Source of the DNA: Acidiphilium acidophilum | GTDB lineage: Bacteria > Pseudomonadota > Alphaproteobacteria > Acetobacterales > Acetobacteraceae | Direction: 5' to 3' | NCBI RefSeq assembly: GCF_033842475.1 | Contig: NZ_JAWXYB010000018.1 | Location: 186,001 to 250,000 of the forward strand | Length of the DNA: 64,000 nt | Shown: in pieces, positions 38,690 through 48,086 of the stretch | Layout of the letters: the number at the start of each line of letters is the position of its first letter | Position numbering within the stretch: position 1 is the stretch's first letter | Notes under the pieces: model-generated | Told to the model about the DNA's origin: nothing | Seen by the model: only the letters and a program-made list of their open reading frames with translations | Databases searched by the model: none | Position numbers and translations under genes: made by a program

Positions 38690-39678
38690 ACGCCGTCACC
38701 TTGCCCGCGCTGATCCAGCGCTTCTTCACCGACCGGCTTTGCACGCAACTGGAGGCGAGCCGACATACGGTCGCCGGCTATCGCGATACGTTCCGGCTGC
38801 TGCTCAGATATGCGAGCGCCCGCCGCAAAAAGCCGCCGGTCAACCTGACGGTCGAAGACATCGACGCCGATCTGGTCGCAGACTTCCTCACCCACACCGA
38901 GACCGCGCGGGGTAATAGCGCTCGTAGCCGCAACACCCGGCTCGCCGCCATCCGATCGTTCTTTCGCTTCGTCGCGATGACCGATCCGACCTGGCTGCTG
39001 CACTGCCAGCGTATCCTCGCCATGCCCAACAAGCGCTATGTGAAGCGTGCGGTCACGTTCCTCGATGCCGAGGAAATGGCGGCGTTGCTGGCGGCCCCGG
39101 ATCGTACGACATGGGCGGGGCGGCGCGACCATGCTCTGCTGCTGCTCGCGATCCAGACAGGCCTTCGGGCTTCCGAACTGGTCGGTCTCACGCAGGGCGA
39201 TGTCGTGCTGGGGACCGGCGCGCATATCCGTTGCATGGGTAAGGGCCGGAAGGAGCGCGCCACCCCGCTTCGCCGCGAGACAGCCAAGCTGCTGGCAGCG
39301 TGGATTGGCAACGACAAAGATGCGGACAAGCCGCTGTTCCCCTCGATCCGGGGCGAACGGCTGAGCCGTGACGCTCTTGAACATCTGGTCCGCAAACATT
39401 GCCTCACGGCGTCGCGCGCCTGCCCGAGCATCGGCACCAAGCGGGTCACGCCACATACGCTGCGCCACAGCACGGCGATGGACCTGCTTCACCACGGCGT
39501 CGATCAAGCGGTGATCGCGCTCTGGCTTGGTCACGAAAACATCGAGACCACCCAGATCTACATCCATGCCGACATGCGGATGAAAGAAAAGGCGCTCGCT
39601 CGCGTCGCCGCCCCAGCCACGCCGCCAGGCCGGTTCCGGCCCGACGATCAACTCCTCGCGTTCCTGGAAGCGCTCTGA
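38686..39678 (+). CDS. ritC: RIT tyrosine recombinase C
   Basis: A 330-aa recombinase, the third of the trio and closest to XerC/D-like phage integrases. It has an N-terminal core-binding domain, then QTGLRASELVGLTQGD, CMGKGRKERATPLRRET (beta-sheet turn), VTPHTLRHSTAMDLL and LGHENIETTQIYIHAD with the nucleophile Tyr. It overlaps the ritB stop by 4 nt. The right inverted repeat begins about 55 bp after its stop. Confidence 0.9.
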   Translation: MNAVTLPALIQRFFTDRLCTQLEASRHTVAGYRDTFRLLLRYASARRKKPPVNLTVEDIDADLVADFLTHTETARGNSARSRNTRLAAIRSFFRFVAMTDPTWLLHCQRILAMPNKRYVKRAVTFLDAEEMAALLAAPDRTTWAGRRDHALLLLAIQTGLRASELVGLTQGDVVLGTGAHIRCMGKGRKERATPLRRETAKLLAAWIGNDKDADKPLFPSIRGERLSRDALEHLVRKHCLTASRACPSIGTKRVTPHTLRHSTAMDLLHHGVDQAVIALWLGHENIETTQIYIHADMRMKEKALARVAAPATPPGRFRPDDQLLAFLEAL

Positions 39679-39769
39679 TTATGCCGAACAGCCGCATGGC
39701 CAATGCCGGGCTATCCGGCCTCCAGCTGAGGCCATGCGGCATAATCCGGATCGCGGCATTATGACAAAG

Positions 39770-40186
39770 ATCATGAAAATCAGCCAGATACTCACCGATC
39801 AACCCGATATTGAAACCATCCGCGACAATCAGCGCAACCTCGATCCGCGCGAACAACGTCCCGTGCGACGCCCAGAATATCCCGGCATCCTGCTTGGGGC
39901 TGAGCGGCGGAAAGAACGCCGGAATCGCCCCGATCATCATCGCCCCGAAAAACGCCGGCGCCGCATCGCGATGAGTGGGCAGCATCAAAGCAACCACCTG
40001 CCCCCGCCGCACCCCCCGCGCCGCAAAAGCCCCCGCAAACCCCACCGCCCGCCGATGCACCTCACCAAACGTCACCGGATGCCCGGGATTATCATGCAGA
40101 ATGATGAACGGATGATCGGCCCGCTCGCGCGCGACATGGCTGAGCCGGTCGACCAAACTCCTCCCGCGGGTCAGAAGCTCGCCCAT
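39770..40186 (-). pseudogene. Acyl-AMP ligase, N-terminal part, split by RIT element
   Basis: The first 139 codons of the ligase, from ATG 40186 (MGELLTRGRSLVDRL). It includes the N-terminal adenylation segment VTFGEVHRRAVGFAGAF and GQVVALMLPTHRDAAPAFFG. The ATG shares one base with the stop of the giant glycosyltransferase gene (TGATG), so the two were translationally coupled, which supports a joint pathway. Everything after codon 139 is now displaced to 36385-35087. Confidence 0.88.
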
Positions 40187-42878
40187 CACACCACCGCCGG
40201 TTCGCACAGCGACGAATGCCGCGACAGATTGGGGTTGTAATACGGATCGCGCTCGATCAGCGCCTTCCACCGGCTGGTGAACCGCTCGGTGTCGATCGTA
40301 TCCGCCGCACTGCGCGGCGCACTCCGGGATTCGAAATGCCGCAGCCGGGCGAACGGCGTATAGACCACGCGCTCCCCGGCTTCGAGGCCGCGCAGGCAGA
40401 AATCGACGTCGTTGTAATCGATCGGATAACGCTCGTCGAAGCCGCCGATCGCATCGAACAGCCGGCGGCGGAATGCCATGAACGCGCCGGTCACGGCAGC
40501 ATAGTTGCGAATGATATGGGTAAACCCGTTATAGCCGATATAATCATCGTTGCTGCCGGCGAACAAATGCCCCGCCGCCCCGTGCAGGCCGAGCACGATG
40601 CCGGCGTGCTGCACCGTATCATCGGCATAGAGCAACCGCCCGCCGACGATGCCCACGCCGGGGAGTTCCAGCGGTTCGAGAATCGCGGTGAGCCAGCCAT
40701 CGTCGAGCGCCTCCATATCGTCGTTCAGCAGCACCACCCGCTCGGTGGTGGCCGATTCCACCGCGAAATTCGCCTTCGCCGCGAAGTTGAACGGAGCGCC
40801 GTTGCGGCGATGCACGAGCACATCGATCCGCTTGTCACGCTTGGCCAGCACGCTCGCCATCGCCTCGCCGCCCTCGTCGATCACGAGCGTCAGCCGGAAC
40901 GGCGCGCCGGGATCATGCGCGAGAATGCTGTCAATGAAGTGTTCAGCGTAGCACACCCGTTTCGTCGTCCCCGCCGGTCCCTGGGCGAAGCGGGTCAGCA
41001 TCAGCAGGGTCACCGGCTCCGCGGGCAATTTCGGGCGGACCCGGTAGCTGCCGGTGAACGCACCGGGTTCGACCACGCCCTTGACCCCGAGCCGTTCGAG
41101 ATGCGCAGCAACCGCGCGGCGCCCCGCATGATCGGCGGTGGGCTTCGCGGTAACGCTTGAGGCGGTCGAGCTTTCAACCGCCCGCCAATGATAGAGCGGC
41201 GCACTGACATGGGCGAAGGACGCACCGGCGCTGGCGGCGCGCAGGGCGAAATCGTGGTCCTGCGCACCATCGAATGCGCTGCGGTAACCGCCGAGGTCGA
41301 GAAACTGCGCCTTGCGCACACACAGGCAATGCAGCACGTACATCACGCTCATCAAATGCTCGGGCGCGAAATCGGGCTTGAAAAAATGATCGCCCCGCCG
41401 CCCGTCGGACAAAATCTTGTCTTCATCGCAATACAACACATCCGGCGGCGCCGGGCGCGCGGTCTCGGCAAGGTAGGCCGCCAGCAGCCCGGGGGCCAGC
41501 CGGTCGTCGTGATCGACCATCACCACGTAGGGCGCCGAGGACAGCATGACAGCACGGTTGGTCGCCGCCGAAATGCCGCCGTTGCGCGTGGTAAACGAAA
41601 CCTTGATGCGGCAATCCCGCCGCCGAAGATCGTTCAGCGCCGCAATCGTGGCCGGTTTGCTCGATCCGTCATCTGCGATGCACCATTCCCACGAAGGACA
41701 GGTCTGCGCCGCGAGATCGGCGTAGAGATCATCGAGCCAGGCCGGATCGGTATTATAGGTCGGCGTAATCACCGAGAAGGCCGGCCTCACAAGGTCTTCG
41801 GCAATGCGGTGCGCTGCGGTGCGTTGCTCCATCACCTGCGGCAAGGCCTGAAGCTCATCGCGCGGCGACGCGATCACCGGCATGAAGCCCGAAACATCGA
41901 GGCCGAACGCGCACCGCTCGGTCAGCACCCGGCGCAGCGCATCCCCCACCGCATCGAGCGAGAGCCGGGCCGCAACGCGCTCGCAGGTCTCCGCCATGGC
42001 GGATTTTGCCACGCTATCGCGCTTGGGAAACGCATGCAGCGCCGCGACGATGGCATCGATATCGGGCTCGAACCAGATCGCATGCGCACGGTAAGGCCCG
42101 CGCTCCTCACCCACCTCGCGCGCCTGGCCCGGAATCAGCAACGGATACTCCTCGCCGAGCAATTCCGGCGCCCCGGCATGGGACGAAATCAGTGCCGGCA
42201 CGCCCAGCACGAGGGATTCGAATATATTGAGCCCGAACCCCTCGCTCCGATGCGGCGAGAAATACAGATCGACCGCTGATTTGAGCGCCACCAGTTCCGC
42301 CGCATCCATCACGGTATCGATCACCAGCGTATCCGGCGGAATCCGGGCGGCAGACCGCGCGCTGGCATCCCGCGAATGGGTCTTCAGCACGAACAGGAAC
42401 ACCCCCGGCGCTTCCGCCGCCATGCGCGTCGCGACGGTGCGGAAGACATCGTTGCCCTTGCGCGCCGTGTAGGAGGACGCATCCATCACGAACAGCACCA
42501 CGATGCGCGGCTGGTCGGACTTCCTGCGGCCGGACGAACGGGCACGCTCGATCCGCTCGACCCAGACCGAAGACGCCGCCTGATCGCGCCGGGCCAGGAG
42601 ACTCGCGCGATCCACCACATACGGAATCGTCTCGATCGGCCGCGAGGTCACCGCCGCAAACGCCGACCGGCAGAAATCGCTGGGTGTGACAATGAGGTCG
42701 AACCCGCCCAGCACGGCATTCCACTCCGGTCGCGCGACCGGCATCTCCCACACCCAGGCCCCGATATTCACCCGCCGGTCGAACAAGGTGCTCCCGTAGC
42801 GATCGAGCAGCGTCGCGATATGATCGGGGTTGAGGCAGATGAAATTATGCCCGAACCGCAACGCCGCCGGATCGAACA
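40186..42878 (-). pseudogene. Giant glycosyltransferase, C-terminal part (GT4 + two GT2 domains)
   Basis: About 897 codons of a multi-domain glycosyltransferase separated from its N-terminus by the IS4-type element. Domains in order: GT4 (SPHRSEGFGLNIFESLVLG is the donor-binding E-x7-E motif), a first GT2 (VITPTYNTDPAWLDDLYADL, IADDGSS, VDHDDRLAPG) and a second GT2 (LNDDMEALDDGW, DERYPIDYNDVDFCLRG). Joined to 44171-45674 it restores a 1,398-aa frame. An internal ATG at 42861 could still express an 891-aa fragment holding all three transferase domains except the start of GT4, so residual activity is possible. Confidence 0.88.
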
Positions 42879-42888
42879 GGTCGAACCC

Positions 42889-44170
42889 TCACTCATCCCC
42901 TCATTACGTAGCCGGCATGGAATTGCCGAATATGCCGCTGCTGCGCAGCATTTCCGTGAACCGCCGCATCAGGGGCAGTAGCCGGTGCTTCGGCATGTTC
43001 GGGATCAATTCATAGAGCATGCACCCCTGACGGAACAACGAGTGTGAGCGGGTCTTCGAAGTGTTGGACTTGAGCTGTCGATCCATTCCCAGGCTCTCGC
43101 CTGCCGTCCCGAGCATGGTCAGCAGCGCCATCGCAAACGCGCTGATGAGCAGCAGCCGATCGCGCCGCTCTGGTTCGGCGATGCGGATCTCAGCCATCCC
43201 CATCCCAAAACGCAAATCCTTGACGTCCCTGAAGCTGGGTTCGATCGTCCAGCGCCGGGAATATTGCTTGATCAATGTCCCTGCAGACGCCACGGCGTCA
43301 CTGCTCGCCAGGCACCACGGCTCCTTCATGTCACGCGCATGTACGCACACCACGGCACCGACCTGATAGGCGTGCGAGGCGGTGACGCGCGCACCACGCA
43401 GTTTGCGCGCCCGGCCCGATTTGCCGACCCAGTCCGCCGCGGTTCGCGTCTCGCCTGCGGCATCGGTGACATGGATGTTGCCGCGGAAGCGAATGATATA
43501 GGCAAAGCCAAGCTCCGTAAGATACGCGAACAGCTTGTGGTCACCGAAGCCGCGGTCGGCCAGGATGGTCACGCGGCAGCCGGGCGGGACAACCTCCGAC
43601 AGGCGGCGCAGGCAAGTATCCTCGATGGCGTTGCGCTGATCTTTCAATTCCTCTTTCCACATCGACAGCCACAACAGAGGCATCGCCCGGCCATGCTTGC
43701 TCACCAGGTTGAGCGCCAACGTTGCCTGATCGTCGCCGTCGAAATCCGTCCAGTCCATGGCAACGACGATGTCGGTCTGCGAACCCACCAGATGCGGTAC
43801 CCAACGGGCGAAGCTTTCCCAGACGTCGATACTCTCGTTACTGAGCATGCGATCAACCTGCTTGATCGCGTGCTTGGTCACCAGCCCGCGCGCCTGTGCC
43901 AACGCCTGACCGATCATCGCGACGGCGAGCGACGCGCCGGTCATCACGCCCAGTGTCGCAGCAGACAGGGAGTCAACGCGTTTGGCGTGGAGATCGTGGG
44001 CATACAACTCGTCAATGAATGCGCGGATGTCCTTCAACCGCCCACCATCACGCTTTTTCGATGCTGCAATTCCCATGATCCACCCTCATCCATGCATTCC
44101 AACGCTTGGTAGAGAATCGCAGCGAATCGGCGCAATACCTGGACCTATGGAAAATGGGGGGATTCCTGAG
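42889..44170 (-). mobile_element. IS4-family insertion sequence (1,282 bp)
   Basis: Flanked by the 10-bp direct repeat GGTCGAACCC (42879-42888 and 44171-44180), a typical IS4-family duplication length. The outermost bases form an imperfect inverted repeat: TCACTCATCCCCTCATT inward from the left and CTCAGGAATCCCCCCATT inward from the right (13 of 17 aligned positions). Excision restores the glycosyltransferase frame. One transposase gene fills it. Confidence 0.92.
42904..44076 (-). CDS. IS4-family transposase
   Basis: A 390-aa DDE transposase starting MGIAASKKRDGG. Acidic catalytic residues appear in VAMDWTDFDGDDQ (Asp), VTILADRGFGDHKLF (Asp) and SRRWTIEPSFRDVKDLRFG (Glu in the Y/R-x-x-E-x-x-x-K/D-type box). 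No frameshift or stop is seen, so it may be active. Confidence 0.93.
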   Translation of the reverse strand: MGIAASKKRDGGRLKDIRAFIDELYAHDLHAKRVDSLSAATLGVMTGASLAVAMIGQALAQARGLVTKHAIKQVDRMLSNESIDVWESFARWVPHLVGSQTDIVVAMDWTDFDGDDQATLALNLVSKHGRAMPLLWLSMWKEELKDQRNAIEDTCLRRLSEVVPPGCRVTILADRGFGDHKLFAYLTELGFAYIIRFRGNIHVTDAAGETRTAADWVGKSGRARKLRGARVTASHAYQVGAVVCVHARDMKEPWCLASSDAVASAGTLIKQYSRRWTIEPSFRDVKDLRFGMGMAEIRIAEPERRDRLLLISAFAMALLTMLGTAGESLGMDRQLKSNTSKTRSHSLFRQGCMLYELIPNMPKHRLLPLMRRFTEMLRSSGIFGNSMPAT

Positions 44171-45674
44171 GGTCGAACCCCTTGCCCGGCTGGGTCGCCC
44201 CCGCGACATCGTATTCATCGACGGTAATGCCCGCCGCACGCATGGCATCGCGATATCCCCGCGCGGCAGCACCAAGCCCGCTCGCAACCGAGAGCGGCCC
44301 GAACAGATTGACCCCGCCCGCGCAATACCGGCCCAGATCCTCCAGATGCAGCACCCGGTTCGCGAAAATATTGGTCCCCGGCACCAGCCGCTGCTCGATG
44401 AGGCCACAATCGCGCCAATGGTCCTGCGCCTCGTGCAGCGCAACATGACCCGCAAGATCAGGATTGGCCTTCAAATAAGCCGCCGCGTCGATCGTACAAT
44501 CGACCGCAGGCCGCGCCACCGAACGCCACAACGCCTCGTCGATCAACCGGGGCGGCGCCGTATGCGGCTGGCCACGCAGCAGCGCGGCGGTCGCCGCCGC
44601 CACATCGAGGCCGATTTTGCCGGTCGCCCGTGGCATCGCGGCCAGGGCCGCACGCAGACCGACATCGGGTTTACGGGTCGCGAGGGACGCGAGCGCCGGA
44701 TGCGGCAACCGGCCCTCGCGCTCGCCACAGACCATGAAATGCTCAAGCCCCGAACGAATGATCCCCCGCCGCTTCATGGCATGCACGTCGGGATAGACGG
44801 TCAGATAAAACCCTTCATCGAACCACCACAAAGCCTTGCCGATCTCGGCATGGTCGGACAGCACGAAGCTTTGCTCGGCCATCCACGCCCCGCCATATCC
44901 GAGAGGCTGCGGGTCGTAATCGGGCAGCGTCCCGGCCTGCGGCGGATTACGCGTGGCGAAATGATAAAACCCCGATGAGAGCTTCCCGGCACCGATCGCC
45001 GCCGCAACATCGGGATGCGCCGCCCGATATTCATCCTCGGCAAACAGCCCGTTCGGCGCGACCCGCTGGGCATAGACGTTTTCCAGATAAAAAATGAACG
45101 TCTGATAGTCGTTCAACTCCCTGATATCGGGAAACAAGGTCTGGATCTGACGAAACTGCTGCTTGTAGAGTTGTTTGAACGACCACGGATTGAACCAGCC
45201 ATTGGGGATGAACCGGTCCGCTTCCGGCAGATTGAAATAGGCATCGATAGCCGCGCGCCCGGTCACCCGGATTCCGAGCAACCGCGTCAGATGATGCGTG
45301 ACATGATGCGGATTGAACGCCAGCGACGGCACCCGTCCCTCATCGGCGCCATGGTCCCAGAAATGGCGTTCGACATCGAAACCCGGGTCCTGCTGCAATA
45401 ATTGCCCGATATCGACATATCGTTCGACGTAGAACTGTCGATCGAATACATAAAACGGCCTTCCGCCTGACGTTTCGGCCGGCACCGGATCAGTTTCCAA
45501 GGCCTCCACAACCGCGACTTTTGCGACGGACAGCTCAGTGACGTTCGAAGCAATCCCGTCCGCCCGGCCCTCTGGGAGCGCCGCATCCAACTCTTCCACC
45601 CGGACAGTTTTCTGCGATCCTGAAGTCGACGATCGACTCGGCAACATCAGCACCACGGGATCGGACGACGCCAT
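44171..45674 (-). pseudogene. Giant glycosyltransferase, N-terminal part with four Y..PD-type repeats
   Basis: The first 501 codons of the 1,398-aa glycosyltransferase. After a disordered leader (1-70) there are four copies of a degenerate module of about 40 residues, at roughly 80-114, 210-245, 285-322 and 395-432. The clearest is FDEGFYLTVYPDVHAMKRRG, ending HFMVCGEREGRLPHP; another contains AAAYLKANPDLAGH. From about 455 (NLFGPLSVASGLGAAARGY) the N-terminal lobe of a GT4 domain starts and is cut after GKGFD by the IS4-type element. The repeat function is unknown; acceptor or surface binding is possible. Confidence 0.85.
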
Positions 45675-45769
45675 CGGGGGATATCCCTTTCATCGCATAA
45701 ATCGCACTTAGTCAGGACCGCATTCTGCGAGCGATACCCCTTGAAGTTGTATCATACTATGACCTGATT

Positions 45770-45850
45770 TCAATAAAATATTTATAATTACCTTGAAATT
45801 TTATTTGATTTATTTTTTAGACAGATAAGCGTTATTTTTATACCACTCAG
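45770..45850 (+). promoter_or_regulatory. A/T-rich promoter region upstream of kdp
   Basis: The 290 bp between the glycosyltransferase start and the kdp genes contains about 80 bp of strongly A/T-rich sequence. ATTTTTATAC at 45834-45843, about 120 bp before the first kdp reading frame, resembles the T-rich operator bound by KdpE in enteric bacteria. This is the likely kdp control region, but the site is judged by eye only. Confidence 0.4.
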
Positions 45851-45964
45851 CCCGGGCCGGCGCTGGACGATTTTACGCGTTCTTTATGCCCCGCCCCGAA
45901 AACGATCTCCCGATTTTATGCCGCGAAGCGGACAAAGGGCCGCGTTCATCCCCGGAGCCACCCC

Positions 45965-46048
45965 ATGCCCGATCTTCTCTCCCTGCTCGCCGCCATCGCG
46001 ATCTTCGCGCTGTTCTTCGCCTACGTCCCCCTCTGCGCGAAAATCTGA
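45965..46048 (+). CDS. 27-aa membrane microprotein at the head of the kdp operon
   Basis: ATG 45965 (GGAG about 8 nt upstream) encodes MPDLLSLLAAIAIFALFFAY followed by VPLCAKI and TGA. It is one hydrophobic helix with a short basic end, much like KdpF in size, and it begins with the same MPDL as the true KdpF four bases downstream. I believe a similar small frame precedes kdpF in other alphaproteobacteria. It may be a second accessory peptide of the Kdp complex; the function is unproven. Confidence 0.65.
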   Translation: MPDLLSLLAAIAIFALFFAYVPLCAKI

Positions 46049-46052
46049 ACCC

Positions 46053-46139
46053 ATGCCCGATCTCGCCCTCGCCGGCGCCGTCGCGCTCGGCCTGCTGATC
46101 TACCTCGTCTGGGCCCTGGTCCGCCCGGAGGATTTCTGA
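46053..46139 (+). CDS. kdpF: Potassium-transporting ATPase subunit KdpF
   Basis: A 28-aa single-helix peptide: a hydrophobic stretch (ALGLLIYLVWALVRPEDF) ending in the typical RPEDF/RPE(R/K)F tail of KdpF, which stabilises the KdpFABC complex in the membrane. It starts 4 bp after the preceding microprotein and stops 2 bp before kdpA. Confidence 0.9.
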   Translation: MPDLALAGAVALGLLIYLVWALVRPEDF

Positions 46140-46141
46140 CC

Positions 46142-47839
46142 ATGACCGCTCACGGCCTGCTCTTCATCGCGCTCATCCTCATCCTGGTCCTCGGCAGCGC
46201 CATCCCGCTCGGCGCCTACCTCGCCCGCATCCTCACCGGCAAAACCCGCCTTCTCGCCCCGATCGAGACCGGCATCTACCGGCTCTGCGGCATCGATCCC
46301 GCCCGCCCGATGGGCTGGACCAGCTACGCCATCGCCCTGCTGATGCTCAGCGTGATCCACTTCCTGCTGCTCTACGCCATCCTTCGCCTGCAATATTACC
46401 TGCCGTTCAACCCGCAGCACATCGCCGGCATGGCGCCGATGCTCGCCTTCAACACCGCCGCCAGCTTCACCACCAACACAAACTGGCAGGCCTACGCGCC
46501 GGAATCGCAAATCTCCAACGGTGCGCAGATGTTCGGCCTCATGGTCCACATGTTCATCAGCGCCGCCGCCGGTATCGCCGTCGCCGCCGCCCTGATGCGC
46601 GGCTTCATCGGCGGCGGCCTCAAATCCCTCGGCAACATCTACGTCGATATCATCCGCATCACCCTCTACCTCCTGCTGCCGATCGCCCTCCTCGCCGCCA
46701 CCCTCCTTCTGATCGGCGGCGTCCCCATGACGCTCGACGCCTTCGCCCACCTCCACACCATCACCGGCGCGCCCCAGACCATCGCGCGCGGCCCGGTCGC
46801 CCTGCAGGAAGCCATCAAGGAACTCGGCACCAACGGCGGCGGCTTCTTCAACGCCAACTCCGCCCACCCGTTCGAAAACCCCAACGCAATGACCAACCTG
46901 CTCGAAATCTGGCTCATGCTGGTCATCGGCTTCGCCCTGCCCATCGCCTTCGGCCACATGATCGGCCGCAAACGCGAAGGCCTCGCCCTCTTCGCCGCCA
47001 TGGCCCTCATCCTCGGCTTCGCCATGGTGGGCGACTACGCCGCCGAAGCCGCCAACAACCCCATCCTGATCCACGCCGGCATCATGGCCCACCCCGGCAA
47101 CATGGTCGGCAAGGAAGCCCGCTTCGGCATCGCCCAATCCACCACCTTCAACATCGCCGCCACCGGAACCTCCACCGGCGCCGTCAACTCCGTCACTGAC
47201 AGCTACACCCCGCTCGGCGGCCTCATGCCCCTCTTTCTGATGCAGCTCGGCGAGGTCGCCCCCGGCGGCGTCGGCTCCGGCCTCTGCGGCATGGTCCTGT
47301 TCGCCCTCCTCGCCGTCTTCGTCGCAGGCCTCATGGTCGGCCGAACGCCCGAATACCTCGGCAAGAAAATCCAGTCCCGCGAAATCAAACTCGCCATGCT
47401 CGCCGTGCTGATCCAAACCCTGCTCATCCTCGCAGGCACCGGATTCTCCCTGCTCACCAAATCCGGCCTCGCCTCGCTCGAAAACGCAGGCCCCCACGGC
47501 CTCACCGAAATGCTCTACGGCTGGACCTCCGCCACCGAAAACAACGGCTCCGCCTTCGCCGGCCTCGCCGCCAACACCCCACTCCTGGACTACGGCCTCG
47601 GCCTCGCCATGCTGTTCGGCCGCTTCGCCGTCCTCATCCCCGTCCTCGCCATCGCCGGCTCCCTCGCCGCCAAACCCAAACTCCCGCCCTCCACCGGAAC
47701 CTTCCCCACCGATACCCCCCTGTTCGTCCTCCTGCTCATCGGCATCATCATCATCCTCGGCGGCCTCCAATTCATGCCCGCCGATACCCTCGGCCCCCTG
47801 GCGGAACAGTACCTGATGCTCAAGGGGACTGTGTTTTGA
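46142..47839 (+). CDS. kdpA: Potassium-transporting ATPase subunit KdpA
   Basis: K+-selective channel-like subunit of the KdpFABC P-type ATPase, 565 aa with about 10 membrane helices. Selectivity-filter regions are visible: FNTAASFTTNTNWQAY, GTNGGGFFNANSAHPFENP, STGAVNSVTDSYTPLGG and TENNGSAFAGL. GGAGG precedes the ATG. Codon use is strongly C-ending, as in kdpC and kdpD. The 192-bp structured element, copy B, begins 12 bp after its stop. Confidence 0.97.
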   Translation: MTAHGLLFIALILILVLGSAIPLGAYLARILTGKTRLLAPIETGIYRLCGIDPARPMGWTSYAIALLMLSVIHFLLLYAILRLQYYLPFNPQHIAGMAPMLAFNTAASFTTNTNWQAYAPESQISNGAQMFGLMVHMFISAAAGIAVAAALMRGFIGGGLKSLGNIYVDIIRITLYLLLPIALLAATLLLIGGVPMTLDAFAHLHTITGAPQTIARGPVALQEAIKELGTNGGGFFNANSAHPFENPNAMTNLLEIWLMLVIGFALPIAFGHMIGRKREGLALFAAMALILGFAMVGDYAAEAANNPILIHAGIMAHPGNMVGKEARFGIAQSTTFNIAATGTSTGAVNSVTDSYTPLGGLMPLFLMQLGEVAPGGVGSGLCGMVLFALLAVFVAGLMVGRTPEYLGKKIQSREIKLAMLAVLIQTLLILAGTGFSLLTKSGLASLENAGPHGLTEMLYGWTSATENNGSAFAGLAANTPLLDYGLGLAMLFGRFAVLIPVLAIAGSLAAKPKLPPSTGTFPTDTPLFVLLLIGIIIILGGLQFMPADTLGPLAEQYLMLKGTVF

Positions 47840-47851
47840 ACGGCGGGACAG

Positions 47852-48043
47852 AAGGCGAGGGGCTCTGCCCCTCGACCCCGCCAAAGGCGGAGCCTTTGGA
47901 ATCCACCAGTTTAAGGCGAGAGGAGGGCGCGCCCTCGGTGGTTCCGTCGATCTCGCCTGGACAGCCCTCCTCCCGCCTTAAACTCAAGGGTTCTAAGGGC
48001 CGCGCCCTTAGCGGGGGTCCAGGGGGCAGCGCCCCCTGGCCTT
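47852..48043. repeat. 192-bp multi-hairpin palindromic element, copy B
   Basis: Same length, ends (AAGGC...GCCTT) and five-stem plan as copy A, here between kdpA and kdpB. The outer hairpins are placed as in A, but the inner ones are exchanged: CCAAAGGC/GCCTTTGG is left of the central stem and CTAAGGGC/GCCCTTAG right. The central 20-bp stem has one mismatch, and the 35-nt loop has the same orientation as in A. Flanking arms TTTGAACGG (47835-47843) and CCGTTCAAA (48053-48061) extend the structure. Confidence 0.9.
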
Positions 48044-48086
48044 GCTTCCCTCCCGTTCAAACCCCGTTCCCATGGGACATCAGCCA

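Larger units (their letters stand above)
36392..39769. mobile_element. RIT element (recombinases in trio), 3.4 kb
   Basis: Three tandem overlapping tyrosine-recombinase genes flanked by 30-bp inverted repeats (36420-36449 and 39734-39763), identical at 29 of 30 positions and containing GATCCGGATTATGCCGCAT. A 6-bp direct repeat ATCATG (36386-36391 and 39770-39775) borders it, and removing the element restores the ligase frame exactly. An extra CTTATGCCGA/TCGGCATAAG hairpin (36395-36416) lies between the left end and the left repeat. This is the RitA-RitB-RitC organisation described for RIT elements. Confidence 0.93.

Noticed and set aside
42376-42981. 201-aa plus-strand frame running across the left end of the IS4-type element
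   Set aside because: Arg/His/Pro-rich shadow of the glycosyltransferase and transposase, crossing a proven insertion junction.
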